In this document: positions 1-7,965 of the stretch, one piece after another
How the letters are laid out: the number at the start of each line of letters is the position of its first letter
How positions within the stretch are numbered: the first letter of the stretch is position 1
NCBI RefSeq assembly: GCF_902388705.1
Contig: NZ_CABMQJ010000042.1
Location: forward strand, 1 to 18,856
Direction: 5' to 3'
From: an uncultured Alistipes sp.
GTDB taxonomy: Bacteria; Bacteroidota; Bacteroidia; Bacteroidales; Rikenellaceae
Length of the DNA: 18,856 nt
Notes under the pieces: generated by a model
The model's input: the letters and a program-made list of their open reading frames with translations, nothing else
Told to the model about the DNA's origin: nothing
Database searches by the model: none
Made by a program: the position numbers and the translations under genes

Positions 1-1
1 C

Positions 2-1306
2 GTTTCGATGGCCCTGGTCGTCGTACAATGGGCCGTGCCGCTGCTGGGCGCATTGGCGCTGATGCGGCTGTGGCGCGACGAGATTCCGCGCGAACGCCTG
101 CTGCGGGCACTGGCCTGGGCCGCGGGCATCACGGGCGGGCTCTGCCTCCTGCTGGCCGTCGCGGGCGGCTCGCTCTTCGACTTCGGACGTGCGGAGAGCG
201 CCTCGATGATGACCGAACAGTTCCGCCACCTGTTCGAGGCCAACAACATGCAGGACTACCTCAAACGGGGTATGGACGCCGAAATGGGCATCGCCACGGC
301 CAATGCCATGGCGGCCGAACGCGCCTCGATGATGCAGGCCGACGCATGGCGCTCGCTGCTGATGATTCTGCTGGCCGCGGGCGGCGTCGCCCTGTTCGCC
401 CTGCGCAGAATCAACAAATACGTCCTCACGGCGCTGCTCGGCGCGGTGATGCTGCTCGACCTCGTCCCCGTCGACCTGCGGTTCCTCTCGCACGAGAACT
501 TCATTTCGGCGCGCCGCCGCCAGATCACGGCCACGGCGGCCGACAAGGCCATCCTGGCCGACAAAGAGCCGGGATTCCGCGTCATGAACCTCACGGTCAG
601 CCCGTTCCAGGACGCCACGACCTCCTATTTCCACCGCTCCGTCGGCGGTTACCACGGCGCCAAGCTGGCCCGTTACCAGGATTTGATCGACCGTTATTTG
701 AGCTACCGCAACGACGCCGTGCTCGACATGCTCAACACCCGCTACCTGATCGTTCCGGGCGCCGACGGACAGCCCGAGGCCGTACGCCGACCGACAGCTT
801 TCGGCGCGGCATGGTTCGTCGACAAAATCGTCGCGGCGGACTCCCCGCAGCAGGAAATCGATTTGCTCGAAAAGACCGACCTCAAGACAACGGCCGTCAC
901 CACCCCCGGCGACAAGGCATTCGCCGAAGAGTGGCAGGCGGGCGGCCAGGCGGACACGGCGCTCGTGCGCTCCATCGCGCTCACGGAGTACCGCCCCAAC
1001 TACCTCAAATACGAATATACGACCCCCGAAGAGGCTGTGGCCGTCTTCTCGGAGATATTCTACGACCACGGCTGGAAAGCCTACGTCGACGGCGAAGCGA
1101 TGCCCAGCTTCCGGGCCGACTACATCCTGCGGGCCATGAAACTGCCCGCCGGGGCGCATACCGTCGAATGGAAATTCCGTGCCCCGGGCTGGACGGCGGC
1201 CGAGGCCGTCACGCTCATTTCGTCGCTCGTAATCCTGCTCGGCGCCGCGGCTGCCATTGCCTCCTGGATTCGGCAAAAGAGGAAAGAGAATATTCCGGAC
1301 GAATAA
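2..1306 (+). CDS. YfhO family membrane protein, C-terminal part (5' end outside window)
   Basis: The reading frame is open from the window edge, so the ATG at 8 is probably internal and the gene is cut by the boundary. About 434 codons are visible. Hydrophobic segments lie near residues 4-22, 35-53, 115-130 and 136-152 (counted from the ATG at 8). A long soluble stretch follows, then one more membrane span at about 402-422 and a short basic tail. The soluble part contains an aromatic-rich module near residues 325-395 (RPNYLKYEY, YDHGWKAYVDG), which resembles the C-terminal extracytoplasmic region of YfhO-type proteins. Bacteroidales YfhO proteins are usually around 800 residues, so roughly half is visible. 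They are large multi-span proteins with a GT-C-like glycosyltransferase architecture; the Gram-positive homologue acts in lipoteichoic acid glycosylation, but the Bacteroidales substrate is unknown. The family call is fairly firm; the function is not. Confidence 0.75.
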   Translation, partial: VSMALVVVQWAVPLLGALALMRLWRDEIPRERLLRALAWAAGITGGLCLLLAVAGGSLFDFGRAESASMMTEQFRHLFEANNMQDYLKRGMDAEMGIATANAMAAERASMMQADAWRSLLMILLAAGGVALFALRRINKYVLTALLGAVMLLDLVPVDLRFLSHENFISARRRQITATAADKAILADKEPGFRVMNLTVSPFQDATTSYFHRSVGGYHGAKLARYQDLIDRYLSYRNDAVLDMLNTRYLIVPGADGQPEAVRRPTAFGAAWFVDKIVAADSPQQEIDLLEKTDLKTTAVTTPGDKAFAEEWQAGGQADTALVRSIALTEYRPNYLKYEYTTPEEAVAVFSEIFYDHGWKAYVDGEAMPSFRADYILRAMKLPAGAHTVEWKFRAPGWTAAEAVTLISSLVILLGAAAAIASWIRQKRKENIPDE

Positions 1307-1328
1307 GACGAATCCCGTCAGGGCAAGT

Positions 1329-1349
1329 CCCCGCCTCGGCGGGGGGGGG
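1329..1349 (+). repeat. GC hairpin running into a 9-G homopolymer before ftsX
   Basis: CCCCGCC at 1329-1335 can pair with GGCGGGG at 1338-1344, practically as a 6-bp stem with a CTCG loop. The G run continues to 1349, giving nine consecutive G at 1341-1349. There is no T tract, so it is not a convincing Rho-independent terminator. It lies in the 73-bp gap between the YfhO-type gene and ftsX. Confidence 0.45.
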
Positions 1350-1379
1350 CAGACTTATAAACACGGCGGAATGCCGTGA

Positions 1380-2309
1380 ATGAAACGAACGACGGGAAAA
1401 AGCCGTCGAAAAAGCATTTCTGCTATGAAAGATGACAAGCGACTGAAGCGGAAAGTCCGCAACTCCTACATCGTATCGACCGTCAGCATCATGCTCGTGC
1501 TGTTCCTGCTGGGTTCGGTGGGCTACCTGATGGTGGCCGCGATGAAGGTCGCCGATACGCTGCAGGAGAGTATTGCCGTGACCGTGGAGCTGAAAAACGG
1601 TCTTTCGGACGAACAGAAAGAGGCCATCAACAAACGGCTCACCGCCGAAGAGGTGGTCGCGACAATCGCCTATCAGGCCAAGGAGGAGAAAATCGAAGAC
1701 GCCGAATTCCGCAAGATGTTCGAAAGCAGCGAATTCGAGGAAATCCTGGGCGAAAACCCGCTGCTCGACTCGTTCGAGCTGACCCTCACGGCCGCCTCGG
1801 CCGACAAGGAGCTCATAGACACGTTCATCGGCGGCATTTCGAAAATCGACGGCGTCGATCGGGTCAGCTATCCGGCGCTGATGGCCGAGCGGCTGCACGC
1901 CACGGTCGGCAAAATCCGGCTGGTGCTGCTGCTTTTCGGCGGGGCGCTGCTCATCATCTCGCTGATTCTGTTGAGCAACACCATCCGGCTGGCTATCTTC
2001 TCGAAACGCTACCTGATCAACACCATGAAACTCGTGGGGGCCACCAAATGGTTCATCATGAAGCCGTTCCTCGGCAGCAGCGTCACGCAGGGCATCCTGG
2101 CCGGATTGGGCGCCTCCGTCCTGTTCGGCCTGGCGGTCTACGGCCTCAACGAGGCGATTCCCGAATTGATGACCATCGCCGAGGCGGGTAAAATCGCCAT
2201 CATCCTCGGCGCTATGATTCTAGGGGGCGTCGTCATCTCGGGGCTTTTCACGATTTTTGCCCTCAACAAATTCGTCAACATGAAGTCTAACAAGATATAC
2301 CTTTATTAA
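1380..2309 (+). CDS. ftsX: Cell division protein FtsX (ABC transporter permease subunit)
   Basis: FtsX is the membrane subunit of the FtsEX complex, which couples division to peptidoglycan hydrolase activation. The 309-residue protein has the FtsX layout: a basic cytoplasmic N-terminus, one span near residues 31-53, an extracytoplasmic domain of about 120 residues, then three spans near 178-200, 230-255 and 270-292. The conserved stretch SNTIRLAIFSKRYLINTMKL, followed by VGATKWFI, matches the Bacteroidota FtsX core (NTIRLAI.SKR.LI.TMKLVGA). The 1380 start gives the longest form. An in-frame ATG at 1425 gives a 16-residue tail before the first span, closer to Bacteroides homologues as I recall them, and a small hairpin (1390-1395 with 1403-1408) lies between the two starts. 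ftsE is not adjacent. The next gene starts at the base after the stop codon, so the two are surely co-transcribed. Confidence 0.9.
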   Translation: MKRTTGKSRRKSISAMKDDKRLKRKVRNSYIVSTVSIMLVLFLLGSVGYLMVAAMKVADTLQESIAVTVELKNGLSDEQKEAINKRLTAEEVVATIAYQAKEEKIEDAEFRKMFESSEFEEILGENPLLDSFELTLTAASADKELIDTFIGGISKIDGVDRVSYPALMAERLHATVGKIRLVLLLFGGALLIISLILLSNTIRLAIFSKRYLINTMKLVGATKWFIMKPFLGSSVTQGILAGLGASVLFGLAVYGLNEAIPELMTIAEAGKIAIILGAMILGGVVISGLFTIFALNKFVNMKSNKIYLY

Positions 2310-2567
2310 ATGAAAAAAGCGAATAACAACCCGGCGGAACAGGAGAATCCCCGCATGCCCCTGACGCGCCGCAACTACATTCTGCTGGCTATCGGATTCG
2401 CCGTCATCCTCCTGGGCTTCATACTGATGGCCGGGGGCGGAAGCGACTCGCCCGACGAATTCAACTACGCCATGTTCTCCTGGCGCCGCATCACGCTGGC
2501 CCCGATCCTCGTGGTGGCCGGATTCGTAATCGAGATATACGCCATCCTGAAACGCTACAAACAGTAA
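2310..2567 (+). CDS. DUF3098 family small membrane protein
   Basis: This is an 85-residue protein with a short polar N-terminus (about 20 residues), a hydrophobic span near 24-42, a linker rich in Gly, Ser and Asp, and a second span near 61-78, ending in a basic tail. The two-span layout with FSWRRITLAPILVVAGF before the end is typical of DUF3098, a Bacteroidota family of unknown function found beside ftsX and uppP. The ATG directly abuts the ftsX stop, so translation is probably coupled. The neighbours suggest a role at the envelope or division site, but nothing in the sequence gives a biochemical activity. Confidence 0.8.
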   Translation: MKKANNNPAEQENPRMPLTRRNYILLAIGFAVILLGFILMAGGGSDSPDEFNYAMFSWRRITLAPILVVAGFVIEIYAILKRYKQ

Positions 2568-2700
2568 CGACGCAGCCGTTTTTCCGCCGCAACGCCACCC
2601 CGGCTGGGGCGGACGGAGCACCCGCAGACACGGCCCCGCGCCGCGCCGCAGGGAAAGCCATGCAAGGGAAACGGCCCGCACCTACCCCGCTTAATACGAT

Positions 2701-3492
2701 ATGGACACCTTACAAGCCATCCTGCTCGGCATCGTGCAGGGTATCACCGAATTCCTGCCCGTTTCGAGCAGCGGACACCTGCAAATCGCCAAGGAACTGC
2801 TGGGCGTCGAGCTCGAAGAGAACCTCACGTTCGACGTGGCGCTGCACGCCGCCACCGTGTTGAGCACCATCGTCGTGCTCTGGAGCGAAGTATGGCGCCT
2901 GTTGAAAGGGCTCTTCTCGCGCCGCTTCAACGACGAACAGGCCTATGTGCTCAAACTCGTCCTCTCGATGATTCCGATCGGAATCGTCGGATTCCTTTTC
3001 AAAGACCGTATCAACGCCATGCTCGACGCCCCCTGCATCCTCGTAATCGTGGGCGCCATGCTGCTGCTGACGGCCGCGCTGCTGGCCTTCGCCTACTACG
3101 CCAAACCGCGCCGGAAAGACAAAATCTCCTACCGCGACGCCTTTATCATCGGACTGGCGCAGGCCTGCGCCGCCATGCCGGGGCTTTCGCGTTCGGGCAC
3201 GACCATCGCCACGGGCCTGCTGCTGGGCAACAAAAAAGCCGCCGTGGCCCAGTTCTCGTTCCTGATGGTGCTGGCGCCGATTCTGGGCGAAACGCTGCTC
3301 GAGGCCGCAAGCGGCGATTTGACCGCCGGCATCGCCACCGGAACCCTCGCGGCGGGATTCCTCGCCTCGTTCGTCACGGGATGCCTCGCCTGCAAATTCA
3401 TGATCGAAATCGTCAAGCGCGGCAAACTCATCTGGTTCTCGCTCTACTGCGCCGTCGCCGGCCTCGTATCCATCATAAGTTATTTCTGCTGA
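2701..3492 (+). CDS. uppP: Undecaprenyl-diphosphatase (BacA/UppP)
   Basis: UppP removes a phosphate from undecaprenyl diphosphate, recycling the lipid carrier for peptidoglycan and O-antigen synthesis; over-expression gives bacitracin resistance in other bacteria. The 263-residue length is normal. The N-terminal motif GITEFLPVSSSGHL carries the family glutamate (E17), serines and histidine (H26). The second signature PGLSRSGTT has the conserved arginine at R164. The rest is a polytopic membrane protein of about eight hydrophobic segments. The upstream gap of 133 bp holds no recognisable promoter, only a weak GC-rich inverted repeat near 2590-2610, so expression with the ftsX-DUF3098 transcript is likely. 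The stop TGA shares its last base with the truB ATG (TGATG), showing translational coupling. Confidence 0.95.
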   Translation: MDTLQAILLGIVQGITEFLPVSSSGHLQIAKELLGVELEENLTFDVALHAATVLSTIVVLWSEVWRLLKGLFSRRFNDEQAYVLKLVLSMIPIGIVGFLFKDRINAMLDAPCILVIVGAMLLLTAALLAFAYYAKPRRKDKISYRDAFIIGLAQACAAMPGLSRSGTTIATGLLLGNKKAAVAQFSFLMVLAPILGETLLEAASGDLTAGIATGTLAAGFLASFVTGCLACKFMIEIVKRGKLIWFSLYCAVAGLVSIISYFC

Positions 3493-4208
3493 TGAAAGAG
3501 ACATTCGACCTGCGGGGCATCAACTTCGAAGAGGGCTATATCGCCGTCCTGGACAAACCCCTGCGCTGGACTTCGACCGACGTGGTTCGCAAAGTCAAGT
3601 TCGCGCTGCGTAAACTCGGCTACCGGAAAATCAAAGTCGGACATGCCGGCACGCTCGACCCGCTGGCCACGGGCATCCTGCTGGTCTGCATCGGCCGCGC
3701 GACCAAGATGGTCGATGCCCTGCAGGCCGAAGAAAAGGAGTACGTCGCCGACGTGATGCTGGGCGCCACGACCCCCAGCTACGACCTCGAGCACCCTGTC
3801 GACCAGACCTACCCCACGGAACACATCACCCGCGAAAAGGTGCTCGAAGCGCTCGCATCGCTCACGGGCGAGCGGCTGCAGTCGCCGCCCGTCTACTCGG
3901 CCAAGAAAATCGACGGCACACGCGCCTACGAACTGGCCCGCGCCGGCGAGCAGGTCGAGATGCGCAAGGCGCTGGTCAACATCTACGAGATGGAACTGCT
4001 GGAGTGCGACCTGCCGCACCTCCGCATCCGGGTACGCTGCAGCAAAGGCACCTACATCCGCTCGCTGGCCCACGAAATCGGGCAGGCGCTCGAAAGCGGG
4101 GCGCACCTGACCGCGCTGCGCCGTACGCGCAGCGGCGGTTTCACCCTCGACAAAGCCGGGGAACTGGACGACTTCCTGAAAAAATTGCAGGAAACTGAAA
4201 CAAAATAG
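3492..4208 (+). CDS. truB: tRNA pseudouridine(55) synthase TruB
   Basis: TruB converts U55 of the tRNA T-arm to pseudouridine. The reading frame extends upstream to 2892, but that part only shadows uppP. The ATG at 3492, overlapping the uppP stop by one base, gives 238 residues and the proper N-terminus. The catalytic motif GHAGTLDPLATG is present, with the nucleophile at D56. Other conserved blocks are DKPLRWTSTDVV (near 21-32), LTGERLQSPPVYSAKK, which is the TruB Q.PP.YSA.K block, and CSKGTYIRSLAHEIG. The protein ends soon after the catalytic domain with a short segment (LRRTRSGGF) and has no full C-terminal PUA domain, which is common for shorter bacterial TruB forms. Confidence 0.96.
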   Translation: MKETFDLRGINFEEGYIAVLDKPLRWTSTDVVRKVKFALRKLGYRKIKVGHAGTLDPLATGILLVCIGRATKMVDALQAEEKEYVADVMLGATTPSYDLEHPVDQTYPTEHITREKVLEALASLTGERLQSPPVYSAKKIDGTRAYELARAGEQVEMRKALVNIYEMELLECDLPHLRIRVRCSKGTYIRSLAHEIGQALESGAHLTALRRTRSGGFTLDKAGELDDFLKKLQETETK

Positions 4209-4213
4209 GCTTT

Positions 4214-4248
4214 TTTGCGTATAGAAAATAATCTGTGTTGTTTATTTG
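4214..4248 (+). promoter_or_regulatory. Possible weak promoter upstream of queA
   Basis: The truB-queA gap is clearly AT-rich. TTTG at 4214-4217 could be a -33 element and TTTATTTG at 4241-4248 an imperfect -7 element (consensus TAnnTTTG). The 23-nt spacer is 2-3 nt longer than preferred and the -7 has a mismatch, so this is only a candidate. An internal promoter here would let queA be expressed separately from uppP-truB. Confidence 0.3.
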
Positions 4249-4273
4249 AACGTAAAAAAGAGGATTTTCACCT

Positions 4274-5323
4274 ATGAAATTATCACAATACGGGTACGAA
4301 TTCGCCCCCGAAATGCTGGCGAAACACCCTGCGGAAAACCGGGACGACTCGCGCCTGATGGTTATCAACCGCGCCAAAGGCACCATTGAGCACCGCATTT
4401 TCAAGGACGTCATCGAGTACTTCGGGGAAAAAGACCTGTTCGTATTCAACGACACCAAGGTATTCCCGGCCCGCCTCTACGGCAACAAGGAAAAAACGGG
4501 CGCGGAAATCGAGATTTTCCTGCTGCGCGAACTCAACCGCGAACTCCGGCTGTGGGACGTGCTGGTGGACCCGGCCCGTAAAATCCGCATCGGCAACAAG
4601 CTCTATTTCGGCGACGACGACCTGCTGGTGGCCGAAGTGATCGACAACACCACCTCGCGGGGCCGCACGCTGCGGTTCCTCTTCGACGGCTCGTACGACG
4701 AGTTCAAGCAGGCGCTCTTCAGTCTGGGCGAAACCCCGCTGCCCAAGTGGGTGCGCGAAAAGGTAGAGCCCGAAGACGCCGAACGCTACCAGACGATTTT
4801 CGCCGAGCACGAGGGCGCCGTGGCTGCGCCGACGGCCGGCATGCACTTCTCGAAGCACCTGATGAAGCGCATGGAGATCAAAGGCATCGACCGGACGTTC
4901 ATCACCCTGCACGTGGGACTGGGCAATTTCCGCACGGTCGACGTCGAAGACCTCTCGAAGCACAAGATGGACTCCGAGCAGTTCTTCGTGACGGACCAGG
5001 CCGCCGCCGCGGTGAACCAGGCCAAACAGGAGGGCCGCAAAGTGGTATCCATCGGCACGACCGTCATGCGCACCATCGAAACAGCGGTCTCGACCAACGG
5101 CATGATCAAGCCGATGGAGGGCTGGACCAACAAGTTCATCTTCGCCCCTTACGAATTCACCGTGGCCGACGCCATGGTGACCAACTTCCACCTGCCCTAC
5201 TCCACGCAGTTGATGATGGTGGCGGCGTTCGGCGGCTACGATACGGTCATGAACGCCTACAAGGTCGCAAAAGAAGAGGGATACCGATTCGGCACTTACG
5301 GCGACGCGATGCTCATTCTTTAA
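4274..5323 (+). CDS. queA: S-adenosylmethionine:tRNA ribosyltransferase-isomerase QueA
   Basis: QueA transfers and isomerises the ribosyl group of S-adenosylmethionine onto preQ1 at position 34 of tRNA, making epoxyqueuosine in the queuosine pathway. The protein is 349 residues, normal for the family. Recognisable blocks are HPAENRDDSRLMVI near the start, FVFNDTKVFPARL (about 56-68), the long signature YQTIFAEHEGAVAAPTAGMH (near 176-195), TLHVGLGNFRTV, the segment GTTVMRTIE, and NFHLP.STQL.MV.AF near the C-terminus. The ATG at 4274 gives the expected N-terminus, 65 bp after truB. A Bacteroidota-type -7 element begins 12 bp after the stop codon, so the upstream operon probably ends here or is joined by a new promoter. 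Confidence 0.96.
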   Translation: MKLSQYGYEFAPEMLAKHPAENRDDSRLMVINRAKGTIEHRIFKDVIEYFGEKDLFVFNDTKVFPARLYGNKEKTGAEIEIFLLRELNRELRLWDVLVDPARKIRIGNKLYFGDDDLLVAEVIDNTTSRGRTLRFLFDGSYDEFKQALFSLGETPLPKWVREKVEPEDAERYQTIFAEHEGAVAAPTAGMHFSKHLMKRMEIKGIDRTFITLHVGLGNFRTVDVEDLSKHKMDSEQFFVTDQAAAAVNQAKQEGRKVVSIGTTVMRTIETAVSTNGMIKPMEGWTNKFIFAPYEFTVADAMVTNFHLPYSTQLMMVAAFGGYDTVMNAYKVAKEEGYRFGTYGDAMLIL

Positions 5324-5334
5324 GAAATTTTTCG

Positions 5335-5342
5335 TATCTTTG
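5335..5342 (+). promoter_or_regulatory. Bacteroidota-type -7 element (TATCTTTG)
   Basis: TATCTTTG matches TAnnTTTG exactly and sits in the AT-rich stretch just after queA. I see no clear TTTG 19-21 nt upstream, so only the -7 half is supported. It implies transcription from about 5349 and a leader of roughly 100 nt before the next ATG at 5451. That leader contains a small hairpin, ACGGAG 5371-5376 with CTCCGT 5387-5392. Confidence 0.55.
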
Positions 5343-5450
5343 CACAATAGACCCCGAACGTTTTCACCACACGGAGGTGCATCCGGCTCCGTCCGAACCG
5401 CCCCGCGCACAGAAAACGGAAGAAAAGTCCACAGCTAAAAAACTCGAACC

Positions 5451-6257
5451 ATGGCAAGCAAGATTCTGTACGTCTGTCAGGAGATTACCCCCTATCTCCC
5501 CGAAACGGAGGGCTCCGCGCTCTGCCGCACGCTCACGCAGGCCATGCAGGAGCGTGGCAATGAAATCCGTACGTTCATGCCGCGTTACGGCTGCATCAAC
5601 GAACGCCGGCACCAGTTGCACGAGGTAATCCGCCTTTCGGGAATGAACCTCATCATCGACGACAACGACCACCAGCTCATCATCAAGGTGGCGTCGATTC
5701 CCGCAGCGCGCGTACAGATCTATTTCATCGACAACGACGACTACTTCTCGCGCAAGGCCGTCCTGACCGACGATGCGGGGGCGCAGTTCCCCGACAACGA
5801 CGAACGGGCGATTTTCTTCGCGCGCGGCGTGCTCGAAACGGTCAAGAAACTGCGCTGGACACCTACCGTCGTCCACTGCCACGGCTGGTTTTCGAGCGTG
5901 GTTCCGGTCTACCTGAAACGGGTCTTCGCCGACGACCCCATCTTCCGCAACGTCAAGATAGTCGTGTCGCTTTACGGCGACGGATTCCCCGGCGAACTGG
6001 ACAAGGAGTTCGGCATGAAAATCGCCGGCGAGGGCATGAAAGATAAAAATCTCGCAATTCTCGATACTCCGTCATACGAAAACCTCTGCCGTTTCGTTAT
6101 GGAATATGCCGACGGTGTGGTCGCAGCTTCCGCAGATGTCGATGCCAAGGTATTGGAAATCGCCCGCGCAAGCGGAAAACCGATGCTCGAATACCAGTCG
6201 CCCGAGGCACCGGACTTTTTCGATAATTACAACCGATTCTATGAAGCAATTCAATAA
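5451..6257 (+). CDS. Orphan glycogen/starch-synthase N-terminal-domain (GT5-like) protein, probably non-catalytic
   Basis: The 268-residue protein resembles only the N-terminal Rossmann half of GT5 glycogen synthases. The start MASKILYVCQEITPYLPETE aligns with the usual opening strand and loop, followed by RTLTQAMQERGNEIRTFMPRYG (LP.AL..RGH.V.V..P.YG in the family). Another block, VVHCHGWFSSVVPVYLK, corresponds to the H.HDW...L.P.YLK motif. Two ligand-binding features are degraded: the K.GGL loop reads ETEGSALC, and the aspartate of HDW is glycine. The whole C-terminal catalytic domain is missing, with a proper stop after a polar tail, and the next gene overlaps, so this looks like a stable short family and not a frameshift. 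Similar short proteins are annotated as glycogen synthase in Bacteroidales, often before a DUF4270 gene (from memory). I would not assign synthase activity. Confidence 0.75.
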   Translation: MASKILYVCQEITPYLPETEGSALCRTLTQAMQERGNEIRTFMPRYGCINERRHQLHEVIRLSGMNLIIDDNDHQLIIKVASIPAARVQIYFIDNDDYFSRKAVLTDDAGAQFPDNDERAIFFARGVLETVKKLRWTPTVVHCHGWFSSVVPVYLKRVFADDPIFRNVKIVVSLYGDGFPGELDKEFGMKIAGEGMKDKNLAILDTPSYENLCRFVMEYADGVVAASADVDAKVLEIARASGKPMLEYQSPEAPDFFDNYNRFYEAIQ

Positions 6258-7914
6258 CTTCCGCCGCGTATTGGGCGCAGCCGCCATCCTGGCGGCAGCC
6301 GTCGCCATGACGCTCGCGGGCTGCACCAAGGTGGACGACACGCTGGGTTCGAACCTCGTGCCGGACAACCAGCAGATGCGGGCGGGTTTCACGTCGCTCG
6401 CCGCCCAGACGCTCACGGGGGAACTCAACCCGAAGCGCTACATCGAAACACGGCTGTTCCAGACCGACTCGATTGTCGCGTCGAACCTCTCCTACGGGTA
6501 TATGGGTTCGATGCTCAACGACACGTTCGGCCTGCGCTCGGCAGGGTTCCTGACGCAGTACCTCAACTATTACAAGGTGGACTCGGGCTACTTCGGCTAC
6601 AAACCGATTTTCGACTCGGCCCAGCTGCTGCTTTCGATTGAAAGCTACGGCAGCGATACCACGACCGTGCAGAAGTTCGCCGTTTACGAGGTTTTGAGCA
6701 ACGACTACCTGACCGAGAAACCCGTTGCACCCGGTAAGACGGAAAGGGATACGGTCTTCTACCTCAATTTCAATCCGGAAAAGGAGGGCCTTTACGACAA
6801 GACCCGTCCGCTCTTCACGTTCACGCTCGGCGGCGACAAAGGCCCGTCAACCCTTGCGGTGACGCTGGAGCCGACCACTTACGGCCGTGAATTCATCGAC
6901 CGCCTGATGCTCCAGGAGGGCAAATACAAAGGCGATTATTCGATTTACAGCGTCGACAGCCTCGAACAATGGGTCGAAGAGTTCAAAGGGCTTTACATCG
7001 TTTCCGCCGAAGACCAGACCACGCCGGGCAAAGGAAACATTTACGGCACGTCGCTCGAAGCCTCGGGACTTTCGGTCTACGCACGCAACCGCGTGAAGGA
7101 CGACCCGACGCTCATCAAGGATACGATCGGCATGGTCTACTACTTCTATGAATCCTCCTCCGAATACGGCAACGTTTCGGTGAACACGATTCGCCACGAC
7201 TACACGAAGGCGACCTCTGCGCAGAAGTTCGAAATCGCCGATGCGGCCGAAACCAACGAAGACCGTCCGTTGAGTTCGCAGGTCTATGTCGCCGGCATGG
7301 GCGGCGTGGTGACCGAGTTCACGTTCACCAAGGAGTTCTTCGACGCACTGGAAGCCGAAATCGTGGCGGGCAACGACTACGTAGACCCCGACGACATAAA
7401 AGACGAGGTGTTCACGACGCTCGCCGTCAGCCAGGCCAAGATGTCCATCTATTTCGACGGCAGCAACTACGACTGGCAGAACCTGAACAACATTCCCCAC
7501 CTGATCGGGCAGATGGACGCATCGCAGACCCGGCTGGGCCTCTACACCGATTTCAAAACACTCTCCGGCATCGCCGACTACGCCTATGCCTACGAGCAGA
7601 GTTACAATACGACCCTTTCGTACGGCGGCTACATCAACCGCAGCCGCGGATGCTACGAAATGGACATCACGGCTTTCGTCCAGGGATTGTGGAACAACTA
7701 CCTGAAGGCCAAACGGGAGGCCGGCGGCGAAGGCGCCCAATGGGATGATTTCAAGGACAACATCAAGAACCGCACAATCTATTTGGGGCCCGAGGCATAC
7801 AGCCTCTACACACAGGCTTACAGCGTAATGCGCGGCATGACCCCAATCGACGGCTCGCTGACCAGGGAGATGGTCCCGATTAAAATCGACCTCGCCTACA
7901 ACCTGATAAAATAG
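6241..7914 (+). CDS. DUF4270 family lipoprotein
   Basis: The ATG at 6241 is chosen over in-frame upstream codons because it begins a clean lipoprotein signal: basic MKQFNNFRR, a hydrophobic core, then the lipobox LAGC with the lipidated cysteine at residue 28. It overlaps the preceding gene by 17 bp in another frame, so the two are translationally coupled. The mature protein of about 530 residues matches the Bacteroidota DUF4270 family. It opens with GSNLVPDNQQM, has repeated aromatic and acidic segments, a central block around LSVYARNRVKDD, and a late block with YEMDITAFVQGLW and the ending PIKIDLAYNLIK. The family is extracytoplasmic and, as far as I know, uncharacterised. Whether it faces the periplasm or the surface cannot be read from the sequence: the residues after Cys28 (TKVDD) have only two acidic residues. 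Confidence 0.85.
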   Translation: MKQFNNFRRVLGAAAILAAAVAMTLAGCTKVDDTLGSNLVPDNQQMRAGFTSLAAQTLTGELNPKRYIETRLFQTDSIVASNLSYGYMGSMLNDTFGLRSAGFLTQYLNYYKVDSGYFGYKPIFDSAQLLLSIESYGSDTTTVQKFAVYEVLSNDYLTEKPVAPGKTERDTVFYLNFNPEKEGLYDKTRPLFTFTLGGDKGPSTLAVTLEPTTYGREFIDRLMLQEGKYKGDYSIYSVDSLEQWVEEFKGLYIVSAEDQTTPGKGNIYGTSLEASGLSVYARNRVKDDPTLIKDTIGMVYYFYESSSEYGNVSVNTIRHDYTKATSAQKFEIADAAETNEDRPLSSQVYVAGMGGVVTEFTFTKEFFDALEAEIVAGNDYVDPDDIKDEVFTTLAVSQAKMSIYFDGSNYDWQNLNNIPHLIGQMDASQTRLGLYTDFKTLSGIADYAYAYEQSYNTTLSYGGYINRSRGCYEMDITAFVQGLWNNYLKAKREAGGEGAQWDDFKDNIKNRTIYLGPEAYSLYTQAYSVMRGMTPIDGSLTREMVPIKIDLAYNLIK

Positions 7915-7933
7915 GGAACCAAAAGCAAGAAAC

Positions 7934-7965
7934 GCGAAACCTAAGTGCCATGCTTAGGTTTTCGC
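7934..7965 (+). terminator. Hairpin between the DUF4270 gene and topA (possible terminator or leader structure)
   Basis: GCGAAACCTAAG (7934-7945) pairs with CTTAGGTTTTCGC (7953-7965), giving a 12-bp stem with one bulged base and a 7-nt loop. It begins 20 bp after the DUF4270 stop and ends 25 bp before the topA ATG. The following ATTTC is only a weak U tract, so termination would be inefficient. It could be a read-through terminator, an mRNA-end stabiliser or a topA leader hairpin. Confidence 0.45.

Noticed and set aside
28..1383. Second long plus-strand frame over the YfhO-type gene
   Set aside because: Arg/Gly/Pro-rich translation typical of a +1 shadow frame in GC-rich DNA; the other frame encodes a coherent membrane protein.
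2892..3491. N-terminal extension of TruB by 200 residues
   Set aside because: This part is an out-of-frame shadow of uppP; the ATG at 3492 overlapping the uppP stop gives the normal TruB N-terminus.
4283..5410. Long minus-strand ORF of 375 codons opposite queA
   Set aside because: Antisense shadow of a confidently identified gene, with a Val/His/Arg-rich composition and no known domain.
6106..6240. Upstream start of the DUF4270 protein at 6106
   Set aside because: It overlaps the preceding gene by over 150 bp and would bury the lipoprotein signal that begins cleanly at 6241.
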